Source: Nitrospinota bacterium
GTDB taxonomy: Bacteria > Nitrospinota > Nitrospinia > Nitrospinales > VA-1
Assembly: GCA_009873655.1 (NCBI GenBank)
Contig: WAIB01000004.1
Span: 74,939 to 119,560, forward strand
Reading direction: 5' to 3'
Length of the DNA: 44,622 bases
In this document: positions 42,123 to 44,622 of the stretch, in pieces
Layout: every line of letters begins with the position of its first letter
Position numbering within the stretch: position 1 is the first letter of the stretch
Translations under genes and position numbers: made by a program
The notes under the pieces: generated by a model
What the model saw: only the letters and a program-made list of their open reading frames with translations
Databases searched by the model: none
Told to the model about the DNA's origin: nothing

Positions 42123-42416
42123 TCACCGACCGCCGGAAACTCGTTTTCGCAAGGCCTTAAAGCTCTCTTTTATTTCCTTTTCTTCTCTTTCCCGTGCCAG
42201 GATAACCTCTTCTTTATCACCGCCGAACCAGGTTTTAACGGTTGTCCCGGTTTTTTCCCTGTTAACCGTATTTAGAATCGATAAATATATTATTCCGTAA
42301 AAAACTGCAATACCATAAAGAATATAGGGAATAAGGGATCTAAGACGCCGTTTCTCTTCCAATGAACGGTGATCCCATAATCTATACCATAAGGTTTCTT
42401 TCTTATCCTCGCCCAT
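42123..42416 (-). CDS. Small single-pass membrane protein of unknown function
   Basis: A 97-residue protein with a charged N-terminus (MGEDKKETLWYRLWDHRSLEEKRRLRS), one transmembrane helix (LIPYILYGIAVFYGIIYLSIL) and a charged C-terminal helix (EEVILAREREEKEIKESFKALRKR). I recognise no family. It is the first gene in the minus-strand run that continues into DUF4149 and SUMF1-like genes, 94 bases ahead of the former, and is divergent from aroA. Confidence 0.6.
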   Translation of the reverse strand: MGEDKKETLWYRLWDHRSLEEKRRLRSLIPYILYGIAVFYGIIYLSILNTVNREKTGTTVKTWFGGDKEEVILAREREEKEIKESFKALRKRVSGGR

Positions 42417-42670
42417 TATGATCTTCAGAAAATGCCTTTAAATCCATATATTAAAAAACTTTTTTAGAATCCTGATTAGAAATTTGATCATAACAGAATC
42501 GCAAAATCGAAACAACCGGGCGGCTGTTCACCGCCACAGTCCCTTTAACCAACCCAATCCCCGTTAACCTGCCCGAGTTAGAGACAGTTGAATCCCCAAA
42601 TCTAATTTCCAACAGCCATCACCTTGATATGGTATATTTCCGAATTCAAAACCTTCTTTATGATTCAACT

Positions 42671-43933
42671 ATGATAGAAATCAAGCCTGTTGAAAAAGTA
42701 AGCGCCAAGGTGAGAATGCCCGGCTCTAAGAGTTATACCAACCGGGCCCTATTGATTGCCGCCTTGGCAGACGGGGTCAGCCGTCTGGAAAATCCCCTGG
42801 TCAGCGACGATACCCGATACATGATTCAAGCGTTAAATGGGTTTGGCATCCAGGTCGAGGTAGAACCAGAGGTTTTTATTGTTTCCGGTAAAGGCGGGGA
42901 CCTGAAGGCTCCTGCCGAAGAAATTTTTGTTGGCAACGCCGGAACCACCATGCGTTTTCTTACAACTTTTTCAGCGCTGGCAAAGGGAAAGGTCCGGTTG
43001 GATGGCGATGAACGCATGCGGGAGAGGCCGCTGGCAGATTTGCTTGAATGTCTTGGGCAAATGGGGGTCCGGGCCATTCCAGCCTATCATAACGGGTGTC
43101 CTCCTATTGACATACACAGCAATGGGGTGCCTGGGGGAAACGTCACCCTGGCTGGCAATAAAAGCAGTCAATACCTCACCTCCCTGCTTTTATCAGCACC
43201 CTATTTCCAGAATGATACAAATATTTTTATTGAGGGAGACCTGACATCCAAATCTTACGCGGATATAACTTTGGATATCATGCAGACTTTTGGAATAAAT
43301 GTGGAAAACGACAGCTACCAGGAATTCAGTGTTCGAGCAGGTCAAATTTATAAGGCGAGAACCTATCAAATAGAGGGAGATTGGTCCAGTGCTTCTTATT
43401 TTCTTGCCGCTGCCGCAGTCACAGGAGGAAATATAACCCTGATGGGAATGAACCCGGCCAGTGTGCAGGGAGACGCACAATTTCCTGATGTACTAGAAAA
43501 GATGGGATGTGAAGTTCATAAATCCACCTATTCCCTGGACCTTAAAGGAAGATCATTAAAAGGAATTACGATTGATATGAACAATATGCCCGATGCCGTG
43601 CAAACCCTGGCCGTGGTGGCTTTATTTGCCAAAGGTGAAACCGTGATAGAAGGAATTGGAAACCTGAAAATAAAAGAAACCAACCGCATCGAAGCTTTAG
43701 CAAATGAGCTGGGACGACTCGGGGCCGAAGTCGAAGCTGGAGAGGATTTTTTAATTATCAGGCCAAGCGACTATGAAGGTGTTGAAATAGAAACATACAA
43801 CGACCACCGAATGGCAATGAGTTTTGCCGTAGCGGGGCTAAAAATTCCAGGTGTAAAAATCAAAAATCCTAAATGTGTTGAGAAATCGTTTCCGGATTTC
43901 TTTTCTCACTGGCCGCCGGACTCTTCCCATTAG
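42671..43933 (+). CDS. aroA: 3-phosphoshikimate 1-carboxyvinyltransferase (EPSP synthase)
   Basis: From the ATG at 42671 the protein has 420 residues. It catalyses the sixth step of the shikimate pathway, joining PEP to shikimate-3-phosphate. Signatures are MPGSKSYTNRALLIAALADG, GNAGTTMRFLTTFSAL, DGDERMRERPLADLL, GNKSSQYLTSLLLSAP, NNMPDAVQTLAVVA, KETNRIEAL and YNDHRMAMSFAVAGL. The phosphate-binding and catalytic residues (Lys in GSKS, Arg in RMRERP, the NDHR loop) are all present. The frame runs back to 42629 but lacks a better start. Its last 65 bases overlap the end of the opposite-strand O-antigen ligase gene. Confidence 0.95.
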   Translation: MIEIKPVEKVSAKVRMPGSKSYTNRALLIAALADGVSRLENPLVSDDTRYMIQALNGFGIQVEVEPEVFIVSGKGGDLKAPAEEIFVGNAGTTMRFLTTFSALAKGKVRLDGDERMRERPLADLLECLGQMGVRAIPAYHNGCPPIDIHSNGVPGGNVTLAGNKSSQYLTSLLLSAPYFQNDTNIFIEGDLTSKSYADITLDIMQTFGINVENDSYQEFSVRAGQIYKARTYQIEGDWSSASYFLAAAAVTGGNITLMGMNPASVQGDAQFPDVLEKMGCEVHKSTYSLDLKGRSLKGITIDMNNMPDAVQTLAVVALFAKGETVIEGIGNLKIKETNRIEALANELGRLGAEVEAGEDFLIIRPSDYEGVEIETYNDHRMAMSFAVAGLKIPGVKIKNPKCVEKSFPDFFSHWPPDSSH

Positions 43934-44622
43934 CCGCAAAAGGGAGTGCCATGATGAAGTACATCAGCATACTTACCTCAGCATCATAAAAGTTGGTTTC
44001 AAAAAATCCAGCAACTAAAAACCCTGTAATTGCCGCGGCACTGGCCATAGCATCCCTTTTGTAGGCAAGGTTTTCTCCCATTGAAACGATCCGACGAAAC
44101 AACGTCATAAAATAAGCCACCCAGATAGAAACCCAGGAAATCAAACCAAACAAGCCAGTATCCACAGCTAGCTGGACAAAATTATTATGCATCCCCCGCA
44201 GCTTATTAATATAACCCGTAGGATCAGGATAATCTTTATTTACAACATCGATACATTTAAACCCACAACCTGTCAGAGGATGATCCTTGAAAACCAACCA
44301 TCCGCCTTGCCAAAGGGCAATACGGGTTTGAAGGTTTTTGTCCTTCAGATTTGTTAGCTCATAGATTCTATATTGAATTGCATCTGGTGAAATTATGAAA
44401 ACCATTAACAATATTATGGGTAGGTACAAGAACAATCTTTTTTTTTGAAACCAAATTAAAAAGATTACACCTGCCAGCACCCCGAGCCAAGCTTGTCTTG
44501 TGAAGGTCATCATAAGGCAGGTCACCATTAATATTAAAGCAATATAAATCCAAGGGTGTGTTTTAGGATTAAAAACCAACTTTCCAATTGAAATTAGAAT
44601 AGCTAACATTAAAAGACCTGCA
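43869..44622 (-). CDS. O-antigen ligase (WaaL/Wzy-C family) membrane protein, cut by the window edge
   Basis: At least 250 residues; the frame stays open to the window edge, so the true start lies outside. It is a polytopic membrane protein with at least six hydrophobic segments. The Wzy_C/O-antigen ligase region is visible: FTRQAWLGVLAGVIFLI, then the periplasmic loop WQGGWLVFKDHPLTGCGF … LRGMHNNFVQLAVDTGLFGLISW. Conserved features are the R near RQAWLG and the H-N in MHNNFVQL. It joins or polymerises lipid-linked glycans at the periplasmic face; the exact substrate is unknown. It converges on and overlaps aroA by 65 bases. Confidence 0.85.
   Translation of the reverse strand, partial: AGLLMLAILISIGKLVFNPKTHPWIYIALILMVTCLMMTFTRQAWLGVLAGVIFLIWFQKKRLFLYLPIILLMVFIISPDAIQYRIYELTNLKDKNLQTRIALWQGGWLVFKDHPLTGCGFKCIDVVNKDYPDPTGYINKLRGMHNNFVQLAVDTGLFGLISWVSIWVAYFMTLFRRIVSMGENLAYKRDAMASAAAITGFLVAGFFETNFYDAEVSMLMYFIMALPFAANGKSPAASEKRNPETISQHI

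Noticed and set aside
1-44622. tRNA, rRNA, riboswitch, transposase or prophage genes
   Set aside because: None was recognised on either strand by reading the gaps between genes; all larger gaps are described as features.

Overview
The window reads as chromosomal DNA from a Gram-negative (diderm) bacterium. It carries a complete Tol-Pal operon, a SurA-like foldase, sialic-acid-type sugar synthesis, an O-antigen ligase and many exported c-type cytochromes. The mix of housekeeping genes, moderate GC, numerous small c-type cytochromes and proton-translocating transhydrogenase is most reminiscent of Nitrospinota (Nitrospina-like marine nitrite oxidisers). That taxonomic call is inference from gene content, not a database match. 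Both ends cut genes: a peroxiredoxin on the left and an O-antigen ligase on the right.

Left block (1-9423, all minus strand): efp, then tolQ-tolR-tolA-tolB-pal, a long coiled-coil exported protein in the slot where CpoB/YbgF normally sits, radA, ispD and the start of a bcp-type peroxiredoxin. A terminator lies directly after pal. Candidate sigma-70 promoters precede tolQ and pal. The next genes on the plus strand are a zinc-ribbon methyltransferase and the ABC-F translation factor ettA.

Redox and sensing block (12007-18830, minus strand): a monoheme cytochrome, a large Cache/HAMP/PAS histidine kinase, and its response-regulator partner interrupted by an in-frame amber codon. A five-gene unit follows, made of a DUF1566-type exported protein, three monoheme cytochromes and one triheme cytochrome. 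Three of the window's four monoheme proteins are paralogues sharing two extra non-heme cysteines.

Middle block (18976-32151): an apparently exported SAM methyltransferase, a BASS-family transporter, a NeuB-type sialic/legionaminic acid synthase, a small protein plus a radical SAM/SPASM enzyme, a free-standing parvulin, maf, and an overlapping trio (small zinc-binding-like protein, exported SUMF1-fold protein, UMF1-type MFS transporter). Then come a SurA-like parvulin, a diiron ferritin-like protein, a 57-residue basic protein on the minus strand, and priA. Intergenic DNA here holds a family of short hairpin-forming repeats.

Right block (32171-44622): a YqaA/DedA membrane protein, cutA, msrP-like molybdoenzyme, three small envelope proteins and a secreted beta-propeller. 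A strong bidirectional terminator follows, then pntA-pntB, a tandem-duplicated ThyX-fold protein, a second exported SUMF1-fold protein, a DUF4149 membrane protein, aroA, and the truncated O-antigen ligase. No rRNA, tRNA, CRISPR array, transposase or phage gene was recognised.
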